A stretch of 64,000 nucleotides of DNA, from positions 1-64,000 of the forward strand of contig CAZKRY010000009.1 of NCBI GenBank assembly GCA_964555355.1, in the 5' to 3' direction. Shown in pieces: positions 1 through 7,568 of this stretch. Numbering within the stretch: the stretch's first letter is position 1; each line of letters starts with the position of its first letter. The stretch comes from CAIKBL01 sp964555355 (GTDB lineage: Bacteria; Pseudomonadota; Gammaproteobacteria; Ga0077536). The translations under genes were made by a program, and so were the position numbers. The notes beneath the pieces are model-generated. The model ran no database searches. It saw only the letters and a list, made by a program, of their open reading frames with translations, and was not told the DNA's origin.

Positions 1-170
1 GATGCCGATGATGGAAAGTACCAGATCAGATCAACGACGGCTCAAAAAGTTCCGACGGTCCATGCTGACGCGGATACATTTTCAAAAACTTGTTATATGC
101 CATAAAAGCGTTGGAGCCGAGCCAAGTTTCTTCTTGAAAGATTGGTATCAATATCGATACTATCTCTTCC

Positions 171-422
171 ATGGCTTCGGTCGAAGATATCGTCAAATTC
201 ATGAGGCGGAACCCCAACGGGGTTAGCTTCAAAGATCTGTGTAAAGTTTGTGATGAGTATTTCGGAAAGCCACGACAATCTGGGTCAAGCCACCGAATTT
301 ACAAGACGCCGTGGCAAGGCGACCCGCGCGTCAATATTCAAAATGCCCGGAACAAAGCTAAGCCCTATCAGGTACGCCAAGTTCTTCTGGCAATAGAGCG
401 CCTGGAGATGAAAGATGGCTAA
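171..422 (+). CDS. hicA: HicA-family toxin (mRNA interferase)
   Basis: 83-aa protein with the small double-stranded-RNA-binding-like HicA fold. The signature is a Gly-Ser-Ser-His segment with the likely catalytic His41, followed by a basic stretch and a C-terminal helix (KPYQVRQVLLAIERLE). HicA toxins cleave mRNA and are neutralised by the partner encoded next door. The stop overlaps the start of the downstream hicB by 8 bases, as expected for a coupled pair. No strong ribosome-binding site is visible before the ATG. The pair lies between a GTTATAT at 92-98 and an attC-like site, so it is probably one integron cassette with toxin first. Confidence 0.85.
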   Translation: MASVEDIVKFMRRNPNGVSFKDLCKVCDEYFGKPRQSGSSHRIYKTPWQGDPRVNIQNARNKAKPYQVRQVLLAIERLEMKDG

Positions 423-741
423 AGAAATTGATCGCTATACATACCGCGTGACGTGGTCTGAAGAAGATCAAGAGCACATCGGACTGTGTGCAGAATTTCC
501 TAGCTTGAGCTGGCTAGAAAAAACCCCGGAGAAAGCACTGCACGGTATTCGGAAGCTCGTTCGAGAGTGCATTTCAGACATGCACAAGAATCACGAGGCC
601 GTTCCTGAACCGATTTCTACAAGATCATTCAGCGGCAAGTTTATGGTACGTGTTCCGCCAACAACCCACCGCACGCTTGCGATACAGGCTGCGGAATCGG
701 GAGTTAGTCTGAATCGCTTGGTATCGAGCAAGTTGTCGTAA
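415..741 (+). CDS. hicB: HicB-family antitoxin with C-terminal ribbon-helix-helix domain
   Basis: 108 aa. The N-terminal half (about residues 5-60) has the HicB-type partial RNase H-like fold (YRVTWSEEDQEHIGLCAEF). The C-terminal half (about 70-108) reads as a ribbon-helix-helix DNA-binding domain (SGKFMVRVPPTTHRTLAIQA, then a helix ending at the stop). It should bind HicA and autoregulate the pair. It overlaps hicA by 8 bases. The stop lies 7 bases before the attC-like site, the normal spacing of a cassette gene. Confidence 0.85.
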   Translation: MAKEIDRYTYRVTWSEEDQEHIGLCAEFPSLSWLEKTPEKALHGIRKLVRECISDMHKNHEAVPEPISTRSFSGKFMVRVPPTTHRTLAIQAAESGVSLNRLVSSKLS

Positions 742-748
742 CAATGGC

Positions 749-841
749 ATATAACCAGCGCATCAAACTGTCGCCGGGAGGAGCGCGGTGCCGCTCCGCA
801 AATAGTTCGGTGGCCGGCGCAGTTCGTGCGCGGCGTTATGC
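749..841 (+). repeat. attC-like integron recombination site 1
   Basis: A 93-bp imperfect palindrome directly after hicB. It starts ATATAAC and ends GTTATGC. The outer arms fold back on each other with a few unpaired bases (ATAACCAGCGCATC at 751-764 against the complement of GTGCGCGGCGTTAT at 826-839), and a small inner hairpin GGAGCG/CGCTCC sits at 780-797. It shares layout and many bases with the site at 1309-1400. The 12 bases ATGGCATATAAC at 744-755 are the exact reverse complement of 92-103. This is expected when a cassette 5' end completes the site in the excised circle. Confidence 0.75.
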
Positions 842-883
842 GTCAACGGTAGCCAAATTGGTAGTGTCTGCTAAGCTGTTGGC

Positions 884-1120
884 GTGAAGGTTACGCGTTA
901 TTTTGAGGCCACACGCATTCGTCCAGATCGCGCCATCACCCGCGATGATTGGATTAGCCGTGCGATTCACGAGCCGGTCCGCGAAACTATTCAGAAGGAC
1001 GGGCGTATTCGTCGCTGGGCCGTGATACCAGAAATGGAAAATCGCTACTTGCGCGTGGTTTTGTTGGAAGACGGCGAAACCGTTCATAACGCATTCTTTG
1101 ATAGAAGGTTCGAGCCATGA
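884..1120 (+). CDS. Small cassette protein paired with DUF2283 protein (possible toxin)
   Basis: 78-aa basic protein starting at GTG, with no family I can name firmly. It has alternating beta-strand and helix segments, a WAVIPEMENRYLRVVLLEDG strand pair and an ending RRFEP. The general look is that of small RelE/DUF4258-like proteins often found before DUF2283 genes. It overlaps the next gene by 4 bases (ATGA). Position inside a cassette between two attC-like sites supports a toxin-antitoxin or similar module, but the function is inferred only from context. Confidence 0.55.
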   Translation: MKVTRYFEATRIRPDRAITRDDWISRAIHEPVRETIQKDGRIRRWAVIPEMENRYLRVVLLEDGETVHNAFFDRRFEP

Positions 1121-1314
1121 AAGTTCGTTACTTTGCCGATACGGATACGATGCTAATCGAATTTAGAGACGTGCCGGTTGTCGAGACTAGAGATTTGGAT
1201 GAAAACACCATTTTAGATCTCGATGCACAAGGCAACATTCGCTCTATCACGATTGAGCACGCATCTACGCGTGCCGATGCCCCGCGATTCTCGTACGAAC
1301 AGGTTGCCGCATAA
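1117..1314 (+). CDS. DUF2283 family protein
   Basis: 65 aa matching the DUF2283 pattern: a tyrosine-aspartate start (MKVRYFADTDTMLIEF), then ENTILDLDAQGNIRSITIEH, the typical short all-beta core. Members are small proteins of unknown role, frequently second in a two-gene toxin-antitoxin-like unit. The ATG overlaps the stop of the upstream gene. Its own TAA stop lies inside the first repeat of the next attC-like site, showing a compact cassette. Confidence 0.7.
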   Translation: MKVRYFADTDTMLIEFRDVPVVETRDLDENTILDLDAQGNIRSITIEHASTRADAPRFSYEQVAA

Positions 1315-1400
1315 CCAGTTGTTCAACTAAACGCCGGGAAGTGCGGCCTGCCACTCCGCAATCGCGCTACTGGCCGGCGCCAGTTAACGCTGCGTTATGT
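1309..1400 (+). repeat. attC-like integron recombination site 2
   Basis: A 92-bp imperfect palindrome beginning GCATAAC and ending GTTATGT. The outer stem pairs 1311-1337 with the complement of 1374-1398. It shares with site 1 the elements CGCCGGGA, ACTCCGCAA/GCTCCGCAA and TGGCCGGCGC. The first 7 bases are the exact complement of GTTATGC at 835-841, the 5' boundary of the same cassette. The vapC stop codon on the opposite strand lies inside its right end. Confidence 0.75.
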
Positions 1401-1796
1401 GTCAGGAAGCGCTGAAGTGAGACTAAGGGACCTTACGAACGGATCAAAGTCCCGGTCGCTGTACAGAAGTGGAACCCCTCTCTCGATACAGAACGACGCG
1501 ATAATGCAATCAACCGTTTTCCGTATCGTCACTCCTCGTCGGCGAAGGGTTCGATAGTTGTCGGCTGCCCGGATTGCCATATCCTGGTCCAGCATTTCAA
1601 AAACCGTTAGGCCCATAAGTAGCGATTTCGCTAGGTTGTAATCGGAGTCGCTTCGGAAACCCTGTAATACTTCCGTCAGAATCAAATCGCCGATGGCCAC
1701 TGGTTCTGAGCCGAGAATTGAATCGAGAAAATCTGTTTCACGGGAAATGATGCCATTGAAGTAATCCACCCAAACGCTCGAATCAACCAGGATCAC
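1395..1796 (-). CDS. vapC: VapC-family PIN-domain ribonuclease toxin
   Basis: 133-aa PIN domain with the expected acidic residues: Asp5 (MILVDSSVWVDYF), Glu42 (LTEVLQGF), Asp96 (VDCIIASFC) and Asp114/Asp116 (YSDRDFDPF). These coordinate the metal for RNA cleavage. Length is typical. The start overlaps the vapB stop by 4 bases. The gene runs against the direction of the neighbouring cassettes, as toxin-antitoxin cassettes with their own promoter can. Its last codon and stop sit within the attC-like site. Confidence 0.88.
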   Translation of the reverse strand: MILVDSSVWVDYFNGIISRETDFLDSILGSEPVAIGDLILTEVLQGFRSDSDYNLAKSLLMGLTVFEMLDQDMAIRAADNYRTLRRRGVTIRKTVDCIIASFCIERGVPLLYSDRDFDPFVRSLSLTSALPDT

Positions 1797-1987
1797 TGAT
1801 CAATCCGCATTCGGTCTAAATCGTCCCGCCACTTCAATTTCCCCCGCATCCCTCGAATCGTCTCCTGTCGCTTGAGCTGAACCAGGGCCTTAAGCCCAAG
1901 CTCCACGGCTTCCTTCTTGGTGCTTGCGCCCGTAACCTTGATAGCCTCAGCCATAAGCTTGTCGTCGATAACAATGTTTGTTCTCAT
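1793..1987 (-). CDS. vapB: VapB-family antitoxin
   Basis: 64 aa starting at the ATG at 1987 (MRTNIVIDDKLMAEAI), the classic start of DUF2191-type VapB antitoxins. An upstream in-frame ATG at 1996 would add only three residues. The N-terminal part is the DNA-binding strand-helix region (VTGASTKKEAVELGLKALV). The C-terminal tail (GMRGKLKWRDDLDRMR) should embrace the VapC active site. It overlaps vapC by 4 bases. Confidence 0.88.
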   Translation of the reverse strand: MRTNIVIDDKLMAEAIKVTGASTKKEAVELGLKALVQLKRQETIRGMRGKLKWRDDLDRMRIDQ

Positions 1988-2040
1988 GGCTAGCATCCAT
2001 GTGTAAGAGAAATAAGCGTGCTACACATGATAGGTCGATA

Positions 2041-2100
2041 ACTGACACGTAACAAGCCAATGGAGCGGATGTCATTTAGAACATGCGCTAGACTTTACGT
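2041..2100 (+). repeat. Degenerate attC-like site 3 (putative)
   Basis: TGACACGTAAC at 2043-2053 is the complement, with one mismatch, of GTTATGTGTCA at 1394-1404, the 5' end of the vapBC cassette. This is what an attC first repeat should be. The opposite end would be around CTTTACGTATG at 2090-2100, which no longer carries a clean GTT core. I read it as a decayed or diverged site closing the vapBC cassette. Confidence 0.4.
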
Positions 2101-2187
2101 ATGAACGCGAATTACATCGTAGTAAAAAAAGAAAATTCCGACGGTTGGATCGGTTGGTTAGAGAAAGCTCCTGGCATTAATTGCTAA
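2101..2187 (+). pseudogene. Truncated HicB-like N-terminus
   Basis: A 28-codon reading frame from ATG translates as MNANYIVVKKENSDGWIGWL followed by EKAPGINC and a stop. The DGWIGW...PGINC pattern is the start of a HicB-type antitoxin fold, which normally continues for at least 40 more residues. No HicA toxin is adjacent. It begins right after the putative third attC-like site, so it is probably the stump of another toxin-antitoxin cassette. Confidence 0.55.
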
Positions 2188-2432
2188 GAAGCAATCCGCT
2201 CAGATCAATCGTTGGGCACCACAAATCGCGCGCCATTGCATGCAACCTCTGCAGTTCTCACCCCCGCAAGCGCTGACGTCGTTTTCGCCCTGCGATTTGC
2301 GCACCTCGTGTTTACCTTTGTGGGTCACCGCTTCAATCCTCGGGAGCCGGGTGTCTTGGAACAAATGCAGACGGAGTGACAAGCATCCTCCCTTGCGGCT
2401 TACCAGCTATTAATTCCCGGAGTAATAGAGAT

Positions 2433-2792
2433 ATGCACATACTGGCAATCGTTTGGCGCCCGAACGCGAAATGGGAGGCCCTGGATGAAGGTAGTAAACT
2501 CGAGTATCTCAAAACGCTGGATGACTACATCCGTCGCGGCCGGGTTGCCGGCGCCATCGTGCTTGGTTGGAGCAAGATTGACCGCACGCTGCCGAAAGCG
2601 CCTAAGGAAGGATTCATCGGTGTCTTCGGTGTGGACAGTGCAGACCAGCTACACGCGTTCGAAAAAATTGTGGTTGAAGCCAAATGGTACGACTACTTCG
2701 ACTCGACGAATATCGGCATCAATCTCGAAGGCGCGACGGCGCCAGAGCCTCACAAAATTTACGCTCGCCTATTGGGAATAAAGACCGAGTAG
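2433..2792 (+). CDS. Hypothetical protein resembling DUF6616
   Basis: 119 aa from the ATG at 2433, chosen because GGAG lies about 10 bases upstream and the protein then begins MHILAIVWRPNAKW. It reads as a compact alpha/beta protein (possibly a dimeric ferredoxin-like barrel), with a C-terminal AKWYDYFDSTNIGINLEG segment resembling the WYDYF motif of DUF6616. No catalytic residues can be named. It could be another captured cassette gene, but no attC-like site is seen on either side. Confidence 0.6.
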   Translation: MHILAIVWRPNAKWEALDEGSKLEYLKTLDDYIRRGRVAGAIVLGWSKIDRTLPKAPKEGFIGVFGVDSADQLHAFEKIVVEAKWYDYFDSTNIGINLEGATAPEPHKIYARLLGIKTE

Positions 2793-2812
2793 GCTGCGGC
2801 GTGAATGATCAC

Positions 2813-3148
2813 ATGCGGGTGGCTAGGTATTTGTTCGCGATTGACGCGGGTCTAGGAGTTTTAAGCGCGGGCGGAGGCGCACTTTACGGAGCCTCATATT
2901 CATCCAAGCCCTTATGGGCAGCATTCCTTCCGGTCTTTGTATCTGTTGCTATGTTGTGGGTTTTGTTTTGCTACGGGGGCTTCAAAGGACTGACGAGTTC
3001 TAACGTATTCCTCAAGGTCGTATTCTGGTTGTTCGTCGTGGTGCATGGGGTGGTTTTCCCAATTGGCACAGCCATTGCGGGCTTGTGCGTCTGGCTATGG
3101 CGTACTTTGCGACCAGGTTCACGCGTATGCTTGCAAAGTCCGGACTGA
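2813..3148 (+). CDS. Small integral membrane protein
   Basis: About 111 aa from the ATG at 2813 (a GTG at 2801 is also possible). Three hydrophobic segments are visible: around residues 5-25 (LFAIDAGLGVLSAGGGAL), 30-50 (AAFLPVFVSVAMLWVLFCY) and 65-95 (VVFWLFVVVHGVVFPIG). The tail is short and basic. No family recognised. The following 194 bases up to 3342 hold no convincing gene; a frame at 3085-3333 has low-complexity arginine-rich composition and was not accepted. Confidence 0.5.
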   Translation: MRVARYLFAIDAGLGVLSAGGGALYGASYSSKPLWAAFLPVFVSVAMLWVLFCYGGFKGLTSSNVFLKVVFWLFVVVHGVVFPIGTAIAGLCVWLWRTLRPGSRVCLQSPD

Positions 3149-3342
3149 TGAACAAACGTTGGCGTTCATCCGCACAGGTGCCTTTCAGCGCACCCAACCT
3201 TAGTAGCGACGCGGCACGGCGGAATCTCGACAAATCTCGGCGTATTGGTTTGTGCGCGGTGCGGAGATGGAGGCGAAAGGATGTTGGGGTTCGCGTTGCT
3301 CACCTCAACCTACGAGTTTGCAAAGAATGGTAGGGTTGCATC

Positions 3343-4023
3343 ATGAAAACTGATTATCGCGTTTTACTGCTTACATCCGTACCGGGATCCGAAGCAGAAG
3401 TCACTGCTGTCGCGGGAAAGTATTTTGATCCGCTAGAAGTCATTTTCTGGGAGATGGGCAATAAGACGACGAAACCGGAGGCGCTTGCGCGGATAGAAGC
3501 GTGTGATTACAACCTGATCATCTCTTATGTGAACGGCATCATTTTGAAGCCGCTTCATCTGCGGCGCGCGACGTTTGGTGCGATCAACATCCATCCCGCC
3601 CCGCCTGAGCACGGCGGTTGTTGGGGGTTGTGGTGTCAACCGATCATCAACCGCGAAACGCGCACGCATCATGGCGTCACCGTGCATGAGATCGATGAGA
3701 TCATCGACCATGGCCCTATCTATTTCGCCGAGAGATGGGAAGTTCCCGCGTCCGTGACGATTCAAAGCGTGTTTGAGCGCAGCATTGCCGATTGCACCCG
3801 CATGCTGGAAATTGTCTGCGCGCGTATTGCCGCGAGTAATGCCGGGACAAAATGCTTTGCCCCAAGCAGTGAGCGTTGGCATCCAACCAATCGGCACACA
3901 CCAATGGAAGAAGTGCGTAAGTGGTTCTCGGCGTTAGATGGCAATCACCCCGCGCATCAAGAGCGAGTGTTCTTGAATCATCCGCGAGCAATTATCTCGC
4001 CACCGTATTTTGACGACCTCTGA
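3343..4023 (+). CDS. Formyltransferase-family protein
   Basis: 226 aa with the core of the formyl-transferase fold (10-formyl-tetrahydrofolate-dependent enzymes such as methionyl-tRNA or sugar N-formyltransferases). The key motif is INIHPAPPEHGG at about residues 83-94, equivalent to the Asn/His of the N-x-H...P active site. It is followed by the substrate-side signature HGVTVHEIDEIIDHGPIYF, where the conserved Asp lies. The C-terminal tRNA-binding domain of Fmt is absent, so a sugar or small-molecule formyltransferase is more likely. Isolated by its neighbours; start ATG with weak upstream context. Confidence 0.75.
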   Translation: MKTDYRVLLLTSVPGSEAEVTAVAGKYFDPLEVIFWEMGNKTTKPEALARIEACDYNLIISYVNGIILKPLHLRRATFGAINIHPAPPEHGGCWGLWCQPIINRETRTHHGVTVHEIDEIIDHGPIYFAERWEVPASVTIQSVFERSIADCTRMLEIVCARIAASNAGTKCFAPSSERWHPTNRHTPMEEVRKWFSALDGNHPAHQERVFLNHPRAIISPPYFDDL

Positions 4024-4125
4024 AGTCCCCCTATGAAAGTCATGAGTTCAACGATAATTCATGACGACGAAGAATAGGGATTTGACCTAACATCGGCATG
4101 CCAAATATTGGTGAGCGATTCCACC

Positions 4126-4467
4126 ATGTATGAATCCAAAGTACATCCGCTCGTCCCTACGCGCCATTTTTTTAAACGAGTGCTGTTGCACGCCGGCGCT
4201 GCAGTCGGCTTATTGCTGCTGTCGCTTTGTATGGGAATGGCGGGATATGAGTACTTTGAACATTTGGCGTGGCGCGATGCCTTTCTCAACGCTGCGATGC
4301 TAATGGGTGGGATGGGGCCGGTTGACGCGCCAAAAACAGATGGCGGCAAAGTATTCGCGGGCCTTTATGCATTATATGCCGGGTTAGTCTTTTTGGTGGC
4401 GGCCGGGCTCTTTTTCGCCCCAGTCGTCCATCGACTCATGCATAAGTTTCATTGGCAGCAAGACTAA
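4126..4467 (+). CDS. Two-helix membrane protein with pore-loop-like segment
   Basis: 113 aa from ATG 4126 (GTG 4111 and TTG 4108 are alternatives). Two transmembrane helices (about residues 20-42 and 78-100) flank a re-entrant-looking loop with AMLMGGMGPV, giving the layout of a minimal ion-channel pore, though the classical GYG filter is absent. Channel function is only an inference. Its stop overlaps by 4 bases the end of the convergent luciferase-like gene. Confidence 0.55.
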   Translation: MYESKVHPLVPTRHFFKRVLLHAGAAVGLLLLSLCMGMAGYEYFEHLAWRDAFLNAAMLMGGMGPVDAPKTDGGKVFAGLYALYAGLVFLVAAGLFFAPVVHRLMHKFHWQQD

Positions 4468-5525
4468 TCGACCCGCGCAATCACCCGCGCCCAGTCATCC
4501 AAACTATCCGTCAAATGCGGAAGCACGAGAAAGCTGACGCCGGTGTAGCCCATATCGCGGAGCAGGCGAACGCGCGCAACCAGTTCATCCACGGTACCGG
4601 AGCACGAAACGCGACGGATAAACTCGTTGCTTATTAGCGGTTCTTCGTCATCCCTCAAAAAAAGTGCGTGACCGCGATGGAGCGTCAAATAGCGCGCATC
4701 GGCCGGTGAATAGCTTTCATAAAGCGCGCTATAAGCATCGAGTAATGCCTGATCCTCAATCCCGCCGGTACCTAAATCACCGTACTGTCGTTCCATGAGG
4801 TTATGTAGCACCATGACGGCGGTGGGGCCGGCTTGCTGACGTACGCGGACACTGTCATACGTTTCACCGTCGCGGAGCGCTGCTCCAAAGGTAAAGATCG
4901 ATTTGCGGAACTGCGCCGGGTCGTGACCGGCCGCGCGATACGCGGCGTTCATGGCTTCAAGATCGGCGCGCGCCTGGGCTTCGTGCGCAAAAATCGCGAT
5001 CCAGTGGCTGGCGGTGGCGGCAGTCATCTCCCGTGCCCGCGGACCGTTCGCCGCGATATGACAGGCGATGGGGTCGGTAGTGTTGAAGAGATCTCGCTCG
5101 GGATTCAAAAAGCGAACTTTGCGGCGTCGGCCGTTAAACGACCATTCCACGGTATCGCGCGCGATTAAGCCCTGTACGGTTTCCACGTAGTGCTGCAGGT
5201 GATCGATTCCGAGCGCGGGTAGGCCCATGGCGCGGCGGCCGGAGAATCCGCTACCAACACCCCAGTCGATGCGGCCAGGTGCCAACGAATTCAAAGTCGC
5301 CAACATATTGGCCGTCACGGGTGGGATGCGGTTAGACGGAATGCACACGCCGGTGCCTAAGCGAATGCGCTTGGTGTGCATCGCGGCTGCCGCCATCACG
5401 ACAAAAGGATCGGCAGCCACCATTTGGCTGTCCTCAAACCAGACGGTATCGAACCCCAATGTTTCAGCGCGCTGGGCCACTTTCCAGCTATCGGCGGCGG
5501 TGGCGAGAATGAGTGAATATTCCAT
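4464..5525 (-). CDS. LLM-class flavin/F420-dependent oxidoreductase
   Basis: 353-aa luciferase-like TIM barrel. It begins MEYSLILATAADSWKVAQRAE and carries the typical first strands ETLGFDTVWFEDSQMVAADP, the IRLGTGVCIPSNR strand and a PGRIDWGVGSGFSGR phosphate/cofactor loop. Several subfamilies use F420H2, others FMNH2; the sequence alone does not decide. It is the last gene of a minus-strand set with the acyl-CoA dehydrogenase (30 bases away) and the TetR regulator, so it probably reduces or oxidises an intermediate of the same degradation route. Confidence 0.82.
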   Translation of the reverse strand: MEYSLILATAADSWKVAQRAETLGFDTVWFEDSQMVAADPFVVMAAAAMHTKRIRLGTGVCIPSNRIPPVTANMLATLNSLAPGRIDWGVGSGFSGRRAMGLPALGIDHLQHYVETVQGLIARDTVEWSFNGRRRKVRFLNPERDLFNTTDPIACHIAANGPRAREMTAATASHWIAIFAHEAQARADLEAMNAAYRAAGHDPAQFRKSIFTFGAALRDGETYDSVRVRQQAGPTAVMVLHNLMERQYGDLGTGGIEDQALLDAYSALYESYSPADARYLTLHRGHALFLRDDEEPLISNEFIRRVSCSGTVDELVARVRLLRDMGYTGVSFLVLPHLTDSLDDWARVIARVD

Positions 5526-5555
5526 ACGGGTTTCCTGCGAGCGTGTCGGTTGAAC

Positions 5556-6722
5556 TCAATAGGATTTCGGCAGGCCGAGCACGCGCTCGGCGAGATAGGA
5601 CAGCAGCAGCGGCGGACTGATCGGCGCGATGCGGTGAATCAAACATTCGCGCAGGTATCGTTCAACATGGAATTCCTTCGCATACCCCATGCCGCCGTGG
5701 GTCATGACCGCATTCGTGCAGGTTGAAAATGCGGCCTCCGCCGCCAGATATTTCGCCGCGTTGGCATCCGCGCCGCAGTCTTCGCCTTTGTCGTAGGCGC
5801 TCGCGGCCTTAAACGCCATCATGTTGGCCGCCTCCAGCTGCGCCCAGTTCGCGGCGAGCGGATGTTGGACAGCCTGATTCTGTCCGATCGGCCGCCCGAA
5901 CACCACGCGGTCTTTCGCGTATTGGGTCGCGCGCGCAAGTGCTGCGCGGCCGATGCCGACGAGTCCGGCGGCGACCAAAATACGCTCGGCATTGAGACCG
6001 TGTAAGAGGTAGCGAAAGCCTTTTCCTTCTTCGCCAATCAAATGCTCGCGGGGGATTGGTAAGCCATCAAAAAACACCTCATTGGAGTCGACACACTTGC
6101 GGCCCATTTTGTCGATCTCGCGGATGTCGACATAGCGGCGGTCGAGATCGGTGTAGAAGAGCGATAAGCCATCAATTGGCTTGCGGCATTGTTCAATAGG
6201 CGTCGTCCGCGCAATCAACATGATCTTATTGGCGACTTGCGCCGTGGAAATCCAAATTTTTTCCCCGTCTACGATATAGCGGTCGCCGTCGCGCACCGCG
6301 CGGGTCTTGAGGCGCGTGGTGTCATGACCGGTATTCGGTTCGGTCACACCAAAGCAAGCGATGTCATCACGGCGGATGATGCGCGGTAACCATGCTTGAC
6401 GTTGTTCTTCGCTGCCGTAAGCAATGAGTGGGTTCAAGCCAAAGAAGCCGATCCCGATCGCCGAGAGCCCACTGTTCGCGGCGCCTGATTCGGTAATCGA
6501 CTGGAGCACGATGGCGCTTTCGGTGACGCCGAGGCCAGCCCCACCGTACTGCTCCGGCACGGCAATGCCGATCCACCCGGCATCGGCGATCGCGCGACAG
6601 AAGTCTTCGGGAAATTCGCCGGTGGAATCGTGCTCCAGCCAGTACTGATCACCAAACCGGCCACACAGCGAGAGTACGCTGTCGCGGATCTGATTCTGTT
6701 CCGTAGTCCATGAGAAATCCAT
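5556..6722 (-). CDS. Acyl-CoA dehydrogenase
   Basis: 388 aa, full length for the family. It shows the N-terminal helical domain, the middle beta domain with CFGVTEPNTGHDTTRLKTRA and GEKIWISTAQVANK (FAD and acyl-CoA contacts), and the C-terminal domain with YAKDRVVFGRPIGQNQAVQH and MTHGGMGYAKEFHVERYLRE. It introduces an alpha-beta double bond into an acyl-CoA using FAD. The ATG overlaps the stop of the TetR gene (TGATG), so the two are translationally coupled. Specific substrate unknown. Confidence 0.9.
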   Translation of the reverse strand: MDFSWTTEQNQIRDSVLSLCGRFGDQYWLEHDSTGEFPEDFCRAIADAGWIGIAVPEQYGGAGLGVTESAIVLQSITESGAANSGLSAIGIGFFGLNPLIAYGSEEQRQAWLPRIIRRDDIACFGVTEPNTGHDTTRLKTRAVRDGDRYIVDGEKIWISTAQVANKIMLIARTTPIEQCRKPIDGLSLFYTDLDRRYVDIREIDKMGRKCVDSNEVFFDGLPIPREHLIGEEGKGFRYLLHGLNAERILVAAGLVGIGRAALARATQYAKDRVVFGRPIGQNQAVQHPLAANWAQLEAANMMAFKAASAYDKGEDCGADANAAKYLAAEAAFSTCTNAVMTHGGMGYAKEFHVERYLRECLIHRIAPISPPLLLSYLAERVLGLPKSY

Positions 6723-7399
6723 CAGCGCCTCCTCGTCGCGGCCCGCGGCCGCGTAGTAGTTGAAGTAAGAACATGCGGAGTGTGATTGCGTGCGCGCAAG
6801 CGCGGCGCGATGAGCGCAATAAGTCGCGCCACCAATGTATTGGTGGCGGCGGCGTTGCGGTGAATTTGTTCCTGAATCACGATGCCGCGCATCGCGCAGC
6901 GGCAGAGCACCAACAATTCACTGACATCTCGATCCGTGCCGCTCTCAGCGCAATACAGCCGTAGCGCCTCGGCTTCGAAGCGCGCATTCCAGTCTTCAAG
7001 CAACGGTTCAAACCGTTCGCGCAAGCGTGCGTCGGTGCGCATGGCATGTAGCAACTCGAGCAATGCACGGTACGGCCTGGTCTCAACCAGCCGCGTCCAC
7101 ATCGCCGCGAGTTCGCTGGCGACATTACGCTGGCGCTGCCCGCGGACCACCGCAAAATGCTCAAGCGACGCGTGCATTAACCGCTCGGCCACGCCAGCCA
7201 TTAGATCTTCTTTGGTCGGAAAGTAATGCTGCAGTGCGCCGCGCGAAACCCCCGCTCGCTCGACGACGCGGGAGATGGAAGTTTCCACATAACCAAATCG
7301 ATCCAAACAGTCGATTACGGCATCGACGATCAACTCATGCATACGCGACCTTTTCGTCGCTTGCGGGGTTGATCCGATTTTGACGGATGCTTTGGGCAT
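6722..7399 (-). CDS. TetR/AcrR-family transcriptional regulator
   Basis: 225 aa. The N-terminal helix-turn-helix covers about residues 18-65 (VDAVIDCLDRFGYVETSISR, then VSRGALQHYFPTKEDLM). The C-terminal ligand domain is variable, rich in Leu and Arg. First gene of the minus-strand operon with acyl-CoA dehydrogenase and the luciferase-like enzyme, and divergent from the VOC/amidohydrolase/esterase operon. A perfect 24-bp palindrome lies 50 bases upstream, the likely operator for both promoters. The inducer is probably a CoA ester or the substrate. Confidence 0.9.
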   Translation of the reverse strand: MPKASVKIGSTPQATKRSRMHELIVDAVIDCLDRFGYVETSISRVVERAGVSRGALQHYFPTKEDLMAGVAERLMHASLEHFAVVRGQRQRNVASELAAMWTRLVETRPYRALLELLHAMRTDARLRERFEPLLEDWNARFEAEALRLYCAESGTDRDVSELLVLCRCAMRGIVIQEQIHRNAAATNTLVARLIALIAPRLRARNHTPHVLTSTTTRPRAATRRR

Positions 7400-7448
7400 A
7401 CTTGACCGTGCCGGTTATGGATAGTCCACGCACCATAGCAATGTTCAC

Positions 7449-7472
7449 AAAACAATACGAGCGTATTGTTTT
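7449..7472. promoter_or_regulatory. Probable TetR operator (24-bp perfect palindrome)
   Basis: Two 11-bp arms, AAAACAATACG and its exact complement CGTATTGTTTT, separated by AG. It lies in the 169-bp divergent region between the TetR gene and the VOC gene, the standard position of a TetR-family operator controlling both directions. Confidence 0.75.
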
Positions 7473-7568
7473 AGTCGGCTCAATACGGCCGTGGTGTTGG
7501 CAGCGAACAGTTCGCTGGCTAGCATGCAGGGCAGCGCGTTCTCGCTAGTTAGTCAAAGGAGACTTCCG

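Noticed and set aside
92..755. 12-bp inverted repeats around hicAB read as ends of an insertion sequence
   Set aside because: No transposase or target duplication; the repeats fit better with the expected self-complementarity of an integron cassette boundary and its attC site.
3085..3333. 82-codon plus-strand frame after the small membrane protein
   Set aside because: Arginine-rich, no conserved pattern, overlaps the membrane gene; no good ribosome-binding site.
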